Assembly: GCA_016708315.1 (NCBI GenBank)
Contig: JADJGC010000002.1
Coordinates: 62,001-126,000 of the forward strand
Length of the DNA stretch: 64,000 bases
Source: a bacterium
GTDB lineage: Bacteria > Zixibacteria > MSB-5A5 > CAIYYT01
Direction of reading: 5' to 3'
Below, one piece after another: positions 8,307 to 16,104 of the stretch. Position 1 is the stretch's first letter. Each line of letters starts with the position of its first letter. The notes beneath the pieces are model-generated. The model was not told the origin of the DNA and did no database searches. It saw only the letters and a program-made list of their open reading frames with translations. A program made the translations under genes and the position numbers.

Positions 8307-9896
8307 ATGAAAAGAAAACTTGCAGCCACAGGGGTATCGGCGGTTGTCATTGTGATCGTGATACTTGTCGTGATCAACCTAATCTCGGTGAATGTGTTTG
8401 GACGGCTTGACCTCACAGAAGGCGACATTTTCTCGTTGAGCGAATCGTCGAAGGAGTTGGTACGTAATCTTGATGATCGCATAACAGTAAAGTGCTATTT
8501 CTCGGAGGACCTTGATCCGCCTTACAATGCGAACGCGCGGTATGTCAAAGATCAACTTGACGAGTACCGGTCGTACTCCGGCGGCAACCTGAGCTTCTCG
8601 TTTATCGATCCGATCAAGGAGAAGAAAGAACAGGAAGCGCAATCTTACCGGATTCCGGCAGTGCCGATGCAAACGCTTCGCCGCGACAAGATGGAGATCA
8701 AGCAGGTCTTCATGGGAATCGTGATTCTCTATGAAGACAAGCAGGAAGTCATTCCGGTGGTGCAGAACACTGCAACCCTGGAATATGAAATCACGCGTGC
8801 TATTCGCAAATTGACGAGTTCGGTTACGCCGAAGGTTGCTTTCACCGAAGGGCACGGCGAATTGGACTTGAAATCGAACATGACCTATGTCGATAAAGTG
8901 CTGGGTCAGGAGTTTGAAGTTCAGACGATTGATCTCAAGTCGACCAAGGTTGTTCCGGCGGATATCCAGACGATCTACGTCGTCGGTCCGCAGACGCCGT
9001 TCAGTCAGTGGGAATTGTATCAGCTTGATCAATTCCTGATGCGAGGCGGCAAGCTCGGATTGTTGATTGATCGAATTCAGGCAGAAATACAGCAAGGGTT
9101 TGCACAGCCGATGGATCCCGGTTTCGATGCGTTTCTCACCCACTTCGGAATAAACGTAAATTCCAATATGGTGATTGACGCGCAGTGCGCGCAAATCGCT
9201 GTTCAACAACAGCAGGGTCAATTCCGGTTTCAGAGTCTGAAAGAGTATCCGTTGTTCCCGCGCGTGACTGAGTTCTCGACGGAGAATCTTATAGTGAAGC
9301 AACTCGAGAGCATCAACCTCATCTTTGCCTCGACGCTTGATACGACTCGATTCCAATCGACGCCGTTGACATTTGAAGTGTTGGCGCGGACCTCAAAGAA
9401 TAGCGGGATTCTTGTGCCTCCATATAATATAGATCCGATGCGCCAGTGGACGAAGGCGGATTTTGTCACACCGCCACAGCCGGTGGGTGTGGCGATTACA
9501 GGTAACTTCACGAGCTTCTTCGCCGGCAAACCGAAACCCGACATGGATACGATCATGGCCGACAATCTCGCGGCGATTCCGGAGACGCGGCTTGATTCGG
9601 GCGATCAGGGAAGAATGGTTGTCTGGGCGGATGCGGATTTCGTCAGCGACCAGGTTCTGCGCGATCAGTCGAATCTCATCATGTTTCAGAACATGACGGA
9701 TTGGCTTTCGCAGGATCAGGGATTGATCTCGATTCGTTCGAAGGATGTGACCGCGCGTCCGCTTAAACAGACTGAGGACTCGACGCGCACGTTGGTGAAG
9801 TTTATCAATATCTTCTTGATGCCGGCGGTAGTGATCGTATTCGGTGTCGCGCGCTGGCAGATTCGTAAACAGAATCGGCGGAGACAGTTGATATGA
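8307..9896 (+). CDS. GldG-like extracytoplasmic ABC auxiliary protein
   Basis: A 529-residue protein anchored at both ends: a hydrophobic segment near residues 8-28 and another near 500-518 followed by a basic tail. Between them lies a large periplasmic region of the ABC-type uncharacterized transport (GldG) family; a start such as FGRLDLTEGDIFSLS and the motif FTEGHGE(L)DL are typical. It follows the permease by 3 bases and overlaps the next gene by 4 bases. It probably senses or binds the polymer or complex handled by the exporter; direct function is unproven in the family. Confidence 0.9.
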   Translation: MKRKLAATGVSAVVIVIVILVVINLISVNVFGRLDLTEGDIFSLSESSKELVRNLDDRITVKCYFSEDLDPPYNANARYVKDQLDEYRSYSGGNLSFSFIDPIKEKKEQEAQSYRIPAVPMQTLRRDKMEIKQVFMGIVILYEDKQEVIPVVQNTATLEYEITRAIRKLTSSVTPKVAFTEGHGELDLKSNMTYVDKVLGQEFEVQTIDLKSTKVVPADIQTIYVVGPQTPFSQWELYQLDQFLMRGGKLGLLIDRIQAEIQQGFAQPMDPGFDAFLTHFGINVNSNMVIDAQCAQIAVQQQQGQFRFQSLKEYPLFPRVTEFSTENLIVKQLESINLIFASTLDTTRFQSTPLTFEVLARTSKNSGILVPPYNIDPMRQWTKADFVTPPQPVGVAITGNFTSFFAGKPKPDMDTIMADNLAAIPETRLDSGDQGRMVVWADADFVSDQVLRDQSNLIMFQNMTDWLSQDQGLISIRSKDVTARPLKQTEDSTRTLVKFINIFLMPAVVIVFGVARWQIRKQNRRRQLI

Positions 9897-10942
9897 ACCG
9901 ATCTCTGACAATACTTGGCGTAGCAGCCGCGGCATTGATCCTGATTCTTGTTTTGCTCAACCAAAGCGAGCGCCGAGCGTTGTCTCCTTACGTGGCAGCA
10001 AATTTCGTTGGCGCCGATTCAGGTGCAGTGAGCAAGATAGTGATTAAACGACTGGGCAACGAAGCGGTTCTCGAACGGACCGGCGACGGCTGGAATGTGA
10101 TCGACGCCGGAACTCCACGACGTGCAGATAAGATGGTTGTAGAGCAGATCGCAAACTTGGCGCACAACCTGACGGTAGGGGAGATCATTTCCTCGAATGC
10201 CGAGAAGCAAATGCTTTTCCAAGTAGATACTCTTCTTGGTCACAAAGTGGAATTCTATCGCGACGGGCAGATGCTTGGAAATCTAATTGTCGGCAAGGCT
10301 GGCAGCGACATGAGGTCGACCTACGTGCGCAAGCCGGAGTCGAACGATGTCTATCTGGCGCAGGCATCACTCTCGCGATTGCTGGAGCGCCCGGCGCGCG
10401 GGTTCCGTGACAAGATCGTTGCGCCGCTGGATACTTCAACGATTGTGATGGTCGAGGTTGCCAGCAGCGAATTCAAGTATTCGATGGTCAAGGTCGATTC
10501 GATCTGGACAGTGATGTCCGGCGTTGAGCCGACATTTGTCGCGGATCACATGAAGGCGCTGCAGTTGGTGGGATTGCTTGGGAATTTGCGGGTCGCGGAT
10601 TTTGTCCGCGATGCCGAACGCGATACGATTGACATGAGCGGGGCGGGCGATAAAGTGGTTGTCCAGACCAGAGGTGGCGAACAACTGACGTTAACATTGC
10701 GGAAGAAGACTGAAGGATCGCAGGACTATTATATCCGGTTCTCGACACTTCAAGAATTGTTCACGGTGTTTGAAGGCACGCGGAATAATTTGCTCAGGAA
10801 GGCGGAGGAGTACAAGCAGGGGTGGAGTGTAGAGGGCCGATGTGTGAAGGAGAAATGGCAGGTCTCCGCGCAGAGTGATTCCCCCTGCAGGGGTTGGGGA
10901 GATCTCGATAAGGAGACCTGCCCTACAAGTCTCCCAAGATGA
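9893..10942 (+). CDS. DUF4340 domain protein, C terminus running into a palindromic repeat
   Basis: The fourth operon member. It has an N-terminal membrane anchor (residues about 5-22) and a DUF4340-type body of repeated beta-sheet modules (for example WNVIDAGTPRRADK, VGKAGSDMRSTYVRK), commonly encoded directly after GldG-like genes. The start overlaps the previous stop (ATGA). The recognisable domain ends near LLRKAEEY; the last 30 or so residues, rich in Cys, Trp and Gly, are encoded by the inverted-repeat element at 10857-10922. A repeat insertion or small indel has probably replaced the natural C terminus. The open frame also overlaps the extended upstream part of nth. Confidence 0.85.
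   Translation: MNRSLTILGVAAAALILILVLLNQSERRALSPYVAANFVGADSGAVSKIVIKRLGNEAVLERTGDGWNVIDAGTPRRADKMVVEQIANLAHNLTVGEIISSNAEKQMLFQVDTLLGHKVEFYRDGQMLGNLIVGKAGSDMRSTYVRKPESNDVYLAQASLSRLLERPARGFRDKIVAPLDTSTIVMVEVASSEFKYSMVKVDSIWTVMSGVEPTFVADHMKALQLVGLLGNLRVADFVRDAERDTIDMSGAGDKVVVQTRGGEQLTLTLRKKTEGSQDYYIRFSTLQELFTVFEGTRNNLLRKAEEYKQGWSVEGRCVKEKWQVSAQSDSPCRGWGDLDKETCPTSLPR
10857..10922. repeat. palindromic element with GGCAGGTCTCC ends
   Basis: Perfect 11-base inverted ends GGCAGGTCTCC (10857-10867) and GGAGACCTGCC (10912-10922) enclose an inner GC-rich palindrome CCCCTGCAGGGG. A related but incomplete sequence occurs at 45236-45302 (GTAGGGCAGGTCTCC left end). The size and structure suggest a MITE- or REP-type dispersed element lying between the ABC operon and nth. 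Confidence 0.65.
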
Positions 10943-10949
10943 AGGGTAT

Positions 10950-11592
10950 TTGGATAAGAAGATAGCAGCGAAGTACGTCGAGATTCTCAAGCGGGAATAT
11001 CCGGATGCGAAATGCTCGCTGAGTTTCGAGACTCCGTTGCAACTTGCAGTGGCGACGATTCTTTCGGCGCAGTCGACGGACGAGCGAGTGAACATGACGA
11101 CGCCGACGCTGTTCAAGGAGTATCGCAGTGTGGACGATTTTGCCGAGGCGAAGCAATCAGACTTAGAAGACGCCATCAAGACGATTGGTCTTTATCGCGC
11201 CAAAGCGAAAAACATAGTCGCATTTGCGAAAAAGCTCCGTGATGAGTTTGGCGGCGACCTACCGGATACGATTGAACAACTGCAGACTCTACCGGGAGTA
11301 GGGCGCAAGACGGCGAATGTGATACAAGGAGTCCTTCGCGGCGACGGCAAAGCGGAAGGTATCGCGGTGGATACGCATGTCACGCGCTTGTCGTTTCGGC
11401 TGGGGTTGACCAAGCATACTGATCCGAAGAAGATTGAACACGATTTGCAGAAGTGGATAGACAAAAGCGAATGGGTGACATTTTCGCATTTATTGATATT
11501 GCATGGGCGAGCGGTGTGCAATGCAAGGAAGCCGAAATGCGGGGAGTGTGTGTTTGGAGGAGGTTTGTCCGAAGCGGGGGGTGGCCTCTTGA
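10950..11592 (+). CDS. nth: endonuclease III, frame broken near 11554
   Basis: Base-excision repair glycosylase/AP lyase for oxidised pyrimidines. The helix-hairpin-helix LPGVGRKTANV with the catalytic Lys and the catalytic Asp in AVDTHVTRL are intact. The iron-sulfur loop begins CNARKPKCGEC, but the frame as given lacks the fourth Cys and continues into the next gene. Dropping one T from the TTT at 11553-11555 yields ...GECVLEEVCPKRGVAS and a stop at 11590-11592: the C-x6-C-x2-C-x5-C cluster is restored, and the length becomes 213 residues, against 211 in E. coli. The start is TTG 10950 (MDKKIAAKYVEIL). The TGA overlaps the TTG of the next gene. Confidence 0.88.
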
Positions 11593-12014
11593 CTACACAG
11601 GATGAAATCAAGAAGTACATTGAAAGCCAGCCTGAATCAAAACGCAGCGACATGCAAGCGTTGCACCGCGTCATTCTACAAGTAATGCCGGCATGTAGAT
11701 TATGGTTCTTGGATGGCAAAAACAGCGAAGGTAAAACGGTCTCTAATCCGAATATCGGATATGGATTTCAGACCATGAAATATGCTGATGGAAAGACCAG
11801 AGATTTTTATCAAATCGGTATGAGCGCAAACACAACCGGAATCTCGATTTATATCCTTGGTGTTAAGGATAAGAAGTACTTAGCCGAGACATTTGGTAAG
11901 AAACTCGGCCAGGCGAGCGTGAGCGGATATTGCATTAAGTTTAAAACGCTGAAGGATATCAACATTGATGTGCTTGAAGCGGCAATTCGTTATGGGTTCG
12001 AGTTTTCGCACTAA
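11589..12014 (+). CDS. DUF1801 domain protein
   Basis: A 141-residue protein starting at TTG 11589 (TTGA overlap with the nth stop). It begins with a helical segment (DEIKKYIESQPESKRSDMQALH) followed by a beta-rich core (IGYGFQTMKYADG, DFYQIGMSANTTGISIYILG) typical of the small DUF1801/YdhG-type fold, whose function is unknown. In the sequence as given it is fused to nth by a frameshift; I regard it as a separate, coupled gene because undoing the indel gives a normal-length Nth and a classic stop/start overlap. Confidence 0.75.
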   Translation: MTTQDEIKKYIESQPESKRSDMQALHRVILQVMPACRLWFLDGKNSEGKTVSNPNIGYGFQTMKYADGKTRDFYQIGMSANTTGISIYILGVKDKKYLAETFGKKLGQASVSGYCIKFKTLKDINIDVLEAAIRYGFEFSH

Positions 12015-12050
12015 CTAGATTGCACCGACTGAAAATGAAAAAATCATTTG

Positions 12051-12073
12051 GGAAACAGGGTTTCCTGGTTTTT
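12051..12073 (+). terminator. possible terminator after the DUF1801 gene
   Basis: GGAAAC (12051-12056) pairs with GTTTCC (12060-12065), followed by TGG and five Ts. The stem is short and the T-run interrupted, so only a weak candidate. Confidence 0.4.
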
Positions 12074-12124
12074 CCACAGCGTCCACATAGATGCCTTGTC
12101 CAGTTTCCACGCGAAAGAATTCAC

Positions 12125-12154
12125 TTGATTTCGAGGGGAGAGATTAGTTATTAA
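12125..12154 (+). promoter_or_regulatory. putative promoter before the tRNA-like array
   Basis: TTGATT (12125-12130) and TATTAA (12149-12154) spaced by 18 bases would start transcription roughly 10 bases before the first tRNA-Gly-like unit. The match is partial, but the placement suggests the array is transcribed. Confidence 0.35.
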
Positions 12155-12170
12155 TCAACCCCAACGATTT

Positions 12171-12264
12171 GCGGGAGTAACTCAGTTGGTAGAGTCATCC
12201 CGCATCAAACGGGATTGGTCGCGGGTTAGAGCGACAATTGCGTAGGAAAAATTGATAGAACTCT
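12171..12264 (+). pseudogene. tRNA-Gly-like unit 1 (anticodon triplet TCA)
   Basis: The anticodon arm ATCCCG/CGGGAT has six pairs and a seven-base loop CATCAAA, placing TCA at the anticodon position, complementary to UGA. After the GCGGG of the T arm the sequence departs from tRNA: GTCGC-GGGTTAGA-GCGAC forms a different hairpin and CAATT...AATTG another. No 3' acceptor strand complementary to GCGGGAG follows before the next unit, so it is unlikely to be charged as an ordinary tRNA. Confidence 0.6.
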
Positions 12265-12359
12265 GCGGGAGTAACTCAGTTGGTAGAGTCATCCCGCATC
12301 AAACGGGATTGGTCGCGGGTTAGAGCGACAATTGCGTAGGAAAAATTGATAGAACTTCT
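12265..12359 (+). pseudogene. tRNA-Gly-like unit 2 (anticodon triplet TCA)
   Basis: Same sequence as unit 1 with one additional T near the end (GAACTTCT against GAACTCT). The identity points to a recent tandem duplication. The same missing 3' acceptor strand and six-pair anticodon stem apply. Confidence 0.6.
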
Positions 12360-12441
12360 GCGGGAGTAACTCAGTTGGTAGAGTCATCCCGCTTCAAACG
12401 GGATTGGTCGCGGGTTAGCGACATTCCGTGAAAATTGATAC
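12360..12441 (+). pseudogene. tRNA-Gly-like unit 3 (anticodon triplet TCA)
   Basis: The anticodon loop is CTTCAAA, a single base away from the CTTCCAA loop of ordinary tRNA-Gly(UCC), so the TCA triplet here looks like TCC with one substitution. The T-arm region is shortened to GTCGC-GGGTTA-GCGAC and followed by TTCCGT, which can pair with ACGGAA at the start of unit 4. Confidence 0.6.
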
Positions 12442-12513
12442 AACGGAACTAGTTGGTAGAGTCATCCCGTCTAAGGCGGGATTGGTCGGCAGCTTCGAGT
12501 CCCGTCTTCCGCT
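12442..12513 (+). pseudogene. tRNA-Gly-like unit 4 with tRNA-like 3' end
   Basis: The 5' side is shortened (ACGGAAC then AGTTGGTAGAGT). The anticodon loop is TCTAAGG, differing from the other units. The T loop TTCGAGT and the 3' strand CTTCCGC with discriminator T are kept, but the T stem is broken (GGCAGC opposite CCCGT). CGGAA of the 5' side can pair with TTCCG of the 3' side. Probably the degenerate last copy of the original glyT. Confidence 0.55.
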
Positions 12514-12612
12514 TTTAAATCGAACCCGGACAAGTGTGGTATTTTCGGTGGGGCCGGTAGGTTGTTGGGGGCCAAAGTCTAATATTTTGTCAATCGCATC
12601 AAAAAAATAACC

Positions 12613-12640
12613 TTGACATAGAAATGTCCTTAAGTATAAT
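12613..12640 (+). promoter_or_regulatory. strong sigma-70 type promoter of tRNA-Thr/tuf
   Basis: Perfect hexamers TTGACA (12613-12618) and TATAAT (12635-12640) with 16-base spacing. It lies about 90 bases upstream of tRNA-Thr and would drive tRNA-Thr, tuf, tRNA-Trp, secE, nusG and the rpl/rpo genes. No gene lies in the roughly 220 bases between the array and tRNA-Thr. Confidence 0.85.
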
Positions 12641-12730
12641 GGCCGTCTATACTTTGGAGGGGTGTCGGCTTGCTATTGTCGCAAACTAATCCGAAGTTAC
12701 ACTTTTTGTTCAGCATGGGCGTGTTTTTTC

Positions 12731-12803
12731 GCCCACGTAGCTCAGTTGGTAGAGCACGTCCTTGGTAAGGACGAGGTCACCAGTTCGATCCTGGTCGTGG
12801 GCT
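12731..12803 (+). tRNA. tRNA-Thr (GGT)
   Basis: Acceptor GCCCACG (12731-12737) pairs with CGTGGGC (12796-12802), discriminator T. The D arm is GCTC-AGTTGGTA-GAGC. The anticodon stem CGTCC/GGACG encloses TTGGTAA with anticodon GGT. The T arm CCAGTTCGATCCTGG is standard. CCA is not encoded. It precedes tuf by about 50 bases and is probably cotranscribed and cut from the tuf mRNA, as in the E. coli thrT-tufB arrangement. Confidence 0.97.
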
Positions 12804-12856
12804 ATATATAGTAGTAATCAAGAATCGCTTTAATGTTCCGGAGGGAATGACTTACC

Positions 12857-14071
12857 ATGGCGAAGGAGAAATTTGAACGGACGAAGCCGCACGTTAACGT
12901 GGGTACGATTGGTCACGTCGACCATGGGAAGACGACGTTAACAGCAGCGATCACGATGGTATTGTCTCGCGGCGATAAGGGAGTAGCGATTCGGTCGTTT
13001 GATTCGATCGACAACGCCCCGGAAGAACGCGAGCGCGGTATTACGATAGCGACAGCGCACGTAGAGTATTCGACGAAGAATCGTCACTATGCTCACGTTG
13101 ACTGTCCGGGTCACGCGGACTATGTCAAGAACATGATCACCGGTGCGGCGCAGATGGATGGCGCGGTGTTGGTGGTATCAGCCGCCGATGGTCCGATGCC
13201 TCAGACGAGAGAGCATATCTTGCTTGCTCGCCAGGTTGGTGTACCGTTCATCGTGGTGTTCATGAACAAGTGCGACATGGTTGACGATCCGGAATTGCTT
13301 GATCTGGTTGAGCTGGAAGTACGCGATCTGTTGACGATGTACAAGTTCCCGGGCGATGTAACTCCGATCGTACGCGGTTCGGCTCTTCAGGCGATGACCC
13401 GCGGTTCGGATGCAACGGCGAAGTCCGATGATCCGGCGTTCAAGTGCATCTACGAATTGATGGAAGCCTTGGATACCTACATTCCGTTGCCGAAGCGTGA
13501 GACCGACAAGCCGTTCCTGATGCCGGTCGAAGACGTGTTCTCGATCACGGGTCGCGGCACGGTCGCTACCGGTCGTGTTGACCGCGGCGTGGTGAAGGTT
13601 GGCGACACGGTGGAACGCGTTGGTATCCGTCCGGAAACCAAGGCAGTGGTTGTCACTGGTGTTGAGATGTTCCGTAAGTTGATGGATCAGGCGCAGGCAG
13701 GCGATAATATCGGTCTGTTGTTGCGCGGTATGGATAAAGAAGAGATCGAACGCGGCATGGTGTTGGCTGCACCGAAGAGCATTACCCCGCACATGAAGTT
13801 CAAGGCGGAAGTCTACATTCTTTCGAAAGAAGAGGGTGGTCGTCATACGCCGTTCTTTAATGGCTATCGTCCGCAGTTCTATTTCCGCACGACGGACGTG
13901 ACCGGTTCGGTGACGTTGCCAGCGGGTATTGAGATGGTGATGCCGGGCGACAACGTGCAGATGGTCGTTGAGTTGTTGACCCCGGTCGCTATGGAGAAGG
14001 AACTCCGTTTCGCAATTCGCGAAGGCGGTCGTACAGTCGGCGCCGGCGTAGTCTCGGAAATTATCGCGTAA
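12857..14071 (+). CDS. tuf: elongation factor Tu, copy 1
   Basis: The GTPase that delivers aminoacyl-tRNA to the ribosome, 404 residues. G1 is GHVDHGKT, G3 [13 protein letters not shown]4 NKCDMV and G5 near GSALQ. An insertion of about ten residues ([16 protein letters not shown]) lies before the second part of domain I, as in several non-proteobacterial phyla. It differs from copy 2 at 28464 only in the last residue (Ala for Glu). The first 800 bases are identical between copies and differences cluster in the last third. A GGAGG box precedes the ATG. It sits between tRNA-Thr and tRNA-Trp; rpmG, often found here, is absent. Confidence 0.98.
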   Translation: MAKEKFERTKPHVNVGTIGHVDHGKTTLTAAITMVLSRGDKGVAIRSFDSIDNAPEERERGITIATAHVEYSTKNRHYAHVDCPGHADYVKNMITGAAQMDGAVLVVSAADGPMPQTREHILLARQVGVPFIVVFMNKCDMVDDPELLDLVELEVRDLLTMYKFPGDVTPIVRGSALQAMTRGSDATAKSDDPAFKCIYELMEALDTYIPLPKRETDKPFLMPVEDVFSITGRGTVATGRVDRGVVKVGDTVERVGIRPETKAVVVTGVEMFRKLMDQAQAGDNIGLLLRGMDKEEIERGMVLAAPKSITPHMKFKAEVYILSKEEGGRHTPFFNGYRPQFYFRTTDVTGSVTLPAGIEMVMPGDNVQMVVELLTPVAMEKELRFAIREGGRTVGAGVVSEIIA

Positions 14072-14129
14072 CTGTTTTTTGTGGAGATTGCTTCCTTCTA
14101 TATAAGTAGTGGCAGTGGGAGACACGAGT

Positions 14130-14206
14130 AGGCCAGTAGCTCGAATTGGTAGAGCGCCGGTCTCCAAAACCGGATGTTGGGGGTTCGAATCCCTCCTGGC
14201 CTGCCA
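14130..14206 (+). tRNA. tRNA-Trp (CCA)
   Basis: Acceptor AGGCCAG (14130-14136) pairs with CTGGCCT (14196-14202), discriminator G and an encoded CCA tail (14204-14206), unlike the other tRNAs in this window. The anticodon stem CCGGT/ACCGG frames CTCCAAA with anticodon CCA. Its place between tuf and secE is the standard bacterial order. Confidence 0.97.
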
Positions 14207-14224
14207 AAAAACTGATAGGGTAAT

Positions 14225-14419
14225 ATGAACCTTAGAGAAAAGATCGTAAATTATTACGAAGAGACAATTCTGGAACTGAAGAAGGTTTCCTGGCCGACCA
14301 AGGCAGAGATCAAAGGTTCTACTATTGTTGTTATTATCACGTCCATCGTTCTCGCGGTGTTCACCTTTGGTGTGGATAGTGCGCTTAGCTGGGTAACGCG
14401 GACAATGTTGGGATCGTGA
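14225..14419 (+). CDS. secE: preprotein translocase subunit SecE
   Basis: A 64-residue single-spanning subunit that clamps SecY in the inner membrane. The amphipathic helix ends ELKKVSWPTKAE, the family signature, followed by one hydrophobic segment (about residues 34-55). The short single-span form is usual outside Enterobacteria. The TGA stop overlaps the ATG of nusG. Confidence 0.96.
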   Translation: MNLREKIVNYYEETILELKKVSWPTKAEIKGSTIVVIITSIVLAVFTFGVDSALSWVTRTMLGS

Positions 14420-14949
14420 TGGCAAAACACTGGTACGCAGTACATACCTATTCCGGTCAGGAGCAGAAGGCGAAACGCCACTTGGAGAAGATGATCATAG
14501 GTGAGAGTCTTCAAGACAAGTTCGGCGAAATCCTGATACCGACGGAAGAGGTAACGGAAATGAAGCAGGGCAAACGGTCGACATCGACCAAGAAGTTCCT
14601 GCCGTCGTATCTTCTGATTGAAGTCGAATTAGACAAAATCATGGAGCAGAAAATAGTCGGCACGCCGGGGATCACGAATTTTGTCGGATCCGCAGGCAAG
14701 CCGACGGCGTTGCGACGCGACGAGGTTGACCGGATGGTCGGGAAGATGGATTCCCGCCGCGAGGTTGAACTCGATGAAGTACCGTGGCATGCCGGTGATC
14801 AGGTGAAAGTTATCGATGGTCCGTTCTCGGATTTCTCGGGATTCATTTCCGAGATAAATGTAGAGCGGAAAAAAGTAAAAGTAATGGTCTCCATCTTCGG
14901 ACGTCCGACTCCGGTGGAGTTGGACTTCCTGCAAATTGAGTCGGTCTAA
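14419..14949 (+). CDS. nusG: transcription elongation/antitermination factor NusG
   Basis: A 176-residue protein with an N-terminal NGN domain ([13 protein letters not shown] start, [14 protein letters not shown] in the core) that binds RNA polymerase, and a C-terminal KOW domain ([18 protein letters not shown]) that contacts Rho or ribosomal protein S10. An in-frame GTG lies one codon upstream, but ATG 14419 gives the canonical MAKHWY start and overlaps the secE stop. It is followed closely by rplK. Confidence 0.97.
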   Translation: MAKHWYAVHTYSGQEQKAKRHLEKMIIGESLQDKFGEILIPTEEVTEMKQGKRSTSTKKFLPSYLLIEVELDKIMEQKIVGTPGITNFVGSAGKPTALRRDEVDRMVGKMDSRREVELDEVPWHAGDQVKVIDGPFSDFSGFISEINVERKKVKVMVSIFGRPTPVELDFLQIESV

Positions 14950-14963
14950 GAGGAGTTTTTGTC

Positions 14964-15389
14964 GTGGCAAAGAAAATAGCGGGATTTATTAAGTTGCAAA
15001 TCACTGCGGGCAACGCGACCCCGGCGCCGCCCGTGGGTCCGGCTCTGGGCCAAAAAGGCGTGAACATTATGGAGTTCTGCAAGGCGTTTAATGCGCGGAC
15101 GCAGGAACAAGCGGGAATGATTATTCCAGTGGTCATCACCGTTTACTCTGATAAGAGTTTTTCTTTTATCACCAAGACGCCGCCGGCGGCTGTGCTTCTG
15201 ATTAAAGCTGCCAAGGTCCAAAAGGGTTCCGGCCAACCGAATCGTGACAAGGTTGGCAAAGTGACGCAACAGGCAATTCGGGAGATCGCTCAACTAAAAA
15301 TGCAGGACTTGAATGCTGCTTCCGTCGAGACTGCAATGAGTATGATCGCTGGCACCGCCCGCAGCATGGGACTGGAAGTGGAGAAGTAA
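14964..15389 (+). CDS. rplK: 50S ribosomal protein L11
   Basis: A 141-residue protein with the N-terminal [16 protein letters not shown] motif, where thiostrepton-type antibiotics act with 23S rRNA, and the C-terminal RNA-binding domain ([22 protein letters not shown]). GTG start behind an AGAGGAG box. First gene of the L11-L1-L10-L12 series. Confidence 0.98.
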   Translation: MAKKIAGFIKLQITAGNATPAPPVGPALGQKGVNIMEFCKAFNARTQEQAGMIIPVVITVYSDKSFSFITKTPPAAVLLIKAAKVQKGSGQPNRDKVGKVTQQAIREIAQLKMQDLNAASVETAMSMIAGTARSMGLEVEK

Positions 15390-15392
15390 TCA

Positions 15393-16103
15393 ATGAGGCA
15401 CGGTAAGAAGTATAGAGCGGCCAGTGAGAAGCTCGGCACTCAGAGCAATCTGACGCTGGAGCAGGCCGTTAAATTCATAAAGGAGAACGCCAAAGCCAAG
15501 TTCGACGAAACAGTCGAAATGGCAGTGCGTCTCGGAGTGGATCCCAAGCAGGCGGATCAGATGATTCGCGGCACGGTGTCGCTTCCGAATGGAACCGGCA
15601 AGAAGGTCCGCGTTCTGGTAATCGCCAAGGAAGAAAAGCTTGAGGAAGCTCGCGGCGCCGGAGCTGATTTTGCAGGGAATGACGAATTCCTGGAAAAGCT
15701 CAAGGGCGGCTGGGCTGAGATCGATGTCATTGTCTGTACACCGGACATGATGGGCAAGCTTGGACCGCTCGGAAAGGTGCTTGGACCGAAGGGTCTGATG
15801 CCGAATCCGAAAGCAGGCACAGTTACCGCAGACGTCGCAAAGGCCGTCAAAGAAATTAAAGCCGGTAAGATCGAATACCGTGTCGACAAGACCGGAAATG
15901 TCGGAGTACCGATCGGCAAAGCGTCATTTACTGAAGAAGCCCTTGTGCAGAACGCCTCTACGATTATGGAAGCGATTATCAAAGCGCGTCCGGCGTCAGC
16001 CAAAGGCACTTATCTGAAGAATGTTGCGATGAGTTCAACAATGGGAGTTGGCATTAAGATTTCCACCGCCGATTTGATGACTCGTTCGAAGGGAGAGCAT
16101 TAA
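15393..16103 (+). CDS. rplA: 50S ribosomal protein L1
   Basis: A 236-residue L1-stalk protein. It has the two-domain architecture, with the conserved [17 protein letters not shown] segment and the RNA-contact ending [14 protein letters not shown]. Three bases after rplK. In many bacteria L1 represses its own operon by binding a stalk-like mRNA leader; no clear mimic is visible here. Confidence 0.98.
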   Translation: MRHGKKYRAASEKLGTQSNLTLEQAVKFIKENAKAKFDETVEMAVRLGVDPKQADQMIRGTVSLPNGTGKKVRVLVIAKEEKLEEARGAGADFAGNDEFLEKLKGGWAEIDVIVCTPDMMGKLGPLGKVLGPKGLMPNPKAGTVTADVAKAVKEIKAGKIEYRVDKTGNVGVPIGKASFTEEALVQNASTIMEAIIKARPASAKGTYLKNVAMSSTMGVGIKISTADLMTRSKGEH

Positions 16104-16104
16104 A

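Larger units (their letters stand above)
12171..12513 (+). repeat. tandem array of four tRNA-Gly-derived units
   Basis: Four head-to-tail copies (starts 12171, 12265, 12360, about 12442; period 94-95 then shorter) share the 5' half of a tRNA-Gly: acceptor strand GCGGGAG, D arm ACTC-AGTTGGTA-GAGT, an anticodon arm, and the start of a T arm. Units 1 and 2 are identical except for one T near the unit end. Only the final unit retains a tRNA-like 3' end (TTCGAGT...CTTCCGC-T). The site, just before tRNA-Thr and tuf, is where glyT lies in the classical cluster. I read it as amplified and decayed glyT; a structured RNA with another role is an alternative. Confidence 0.8.

Noticed and set aside
6659..10942. 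Gliding-motility locus
   Set aside because: Only GldA/F/G-like and DUF4340 genes are present; these occur in many non-gliding bacteria, and gldB-N or spr genes are absent.
10875..12014. A novel Nth-DUF1801 fusion enzyme
   Set aside because: The fusion loses the fourth cluster Cys; a one-base correction gives a normal Nth and an overlapping second gene.
12171..12441. CRISPR array
   Set aside because: The repeating unit is tRNA-like and spans the whole period; there are no unique spacers and no cas genes.
12171..12513. UGA recoded to glycine through a tRNA-Gly(UCA), as in Gracilibacteria
   Set aside because: Many intact genes here end in TGA at family-expected lengths (rpoB, rpoC, secY, rplO, map), no conserved gene has an internal TGA at a glycine position, and the units lack a proper acceptor stem.
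12428..12610. Sixty-codon frame over the last tRNA-like unit
   Set aside because: Overlaps tRNA-derived sequence and the region before the tuf promoter; no ribosome-binding site.
13178..14425. Long minus-strand frame opposite tuf (415 codons)
   Set aside because: A shadow of the biased codon use of tuf; no ribosome-binding site, composition rich in His and Arg, and it crosses tRNA-Trp and secE.
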